From Streptomyces solicavernae (GTDB taxonomy: Bacteria > Actinomycetota > Actinomycetes > Streptomycetales > Streptomycetaceae): a stretch of DNA of 56,308 nt. Below the pieces are notes generated by a model. The model worked only from the letters and a program-made list of their open reading frames with translations, had not been told where the DNA came from and ran no database searches. Numbering within the stretch: the stretch's first letter is position 1; each line of letters opens with the position of its first letter. The stretch lies in the NCBI RefSeq assembly GCF_029968095.1, contig NZ_JASCIR010000035.1, positions 1-56,308 of the forward strand. Reading direction: 5' to 3'. Of the stretch, positions 56,256-56,308 are shown piece after piece. The position numbers and the translations under genes are program-made.

Positions 56256-56308
56256 AGGGGGGGGGCCGGCGCGGGGCGGGGGGGCGCCGCCCCGCCCGGG
56301 AGGGGGGG
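56256..56308. other. Contig-edge G/C-only sequence
   Basis: Long G runs mixed with short C runs and almost no A or T. It is likely low-quality sequence at the contig end, like bases 1-46. Confidence 0.75.

Overview
This window looks like a 56.3-kb contig of a Streptomyces chromosome. The G+C content is very high, with strong G/C in third codon positions. The gene set is typical of that genus: an SsgA-like sporulation protein, RDD membrane proteins, an AfsR-type SARP regulator, a DUF2510 protein, and a leader peptide of the actinobacterial cysteine-attenuator kind. No phage, transposon, rRNA, tRNA or CRISPR locus is visible. Both ends are homopolymer-rich and look like assembly edges.

Layout. 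80-2063 (minus) is a cysteine-biosynthesis block: the JAMM protease Mec, then a 33-residue cysteine-containing leader peptide, the sulfur carrier CysO and the sulfhydrylase CysM. 2158-5556 (minus) holds two amino-acid transporters, an APC-type permease and an AGCS sodium symporter, whose promoters share two sequence elements. 6109-7025 (minus) is DUF2017-clpS, divergent from pncB and pncA (NAD salvage, plus strand). Next come a large secreted M6 protease (9789-12224), two RDD membrane proteins, an SsgA-like gene, a GlcD-type flavin oxidase, a TPR membrane protein, and 4-hydroxyphenylpyruvate dioxygenase divergent from an Lrp/AsnC regulator. 21389-25344 (plus) is a four-gene osmoprotectant-type ABC importer. 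After a Lon-like protease, an IclR regulator, a DEAD/DEAH-type helicase and a VapBC toxin-antitoxin pair come an MFS exporter, a VOC protein and a GNAT enzyme.

33711-38740 (plus) pairs a transmembrane Ser/Thr kinase with an AfsR-like SARP-STAND-TPR regulator. The regulator has a TTA codon at position 7, so its translation probably depends on the bldA tRNA. A secreted alpha/beta hydrolase and a small winged-helix protein follow. 40270-45499 (minus) is a three-subunit molybdenum hydroxylase operon. Its iron-sulfur subunit carries an N-terminal low-complexity extension of about 440 residues, and its molybdenum subunit lacks two motifs usual in the xanthine oxidase family. The rest is a GH20 hexosaminidase, a DUF3039 protein, a YqgE/AlgH protein, MurA, and a second ABC importer (53315-54469 down to 50492) divergent from its probable GntR/HutC regulator and a HAD phosphatase.

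The most unusual feature of the window as a whole is a set of more than 15 short-period tandem repeats (periods about 6-21 bp) placed at gene boundaries. In at least five cases the first repeat unit contains a gene's own stop codon. In two cases the repeat multiplies a ribosome-binding-site/start-codon cassette, giving four in-frame start sites. These arrays lengthen protein ends and duplicate translation signals, and they may be a general mode of gene-boundary evolution in this lineage.
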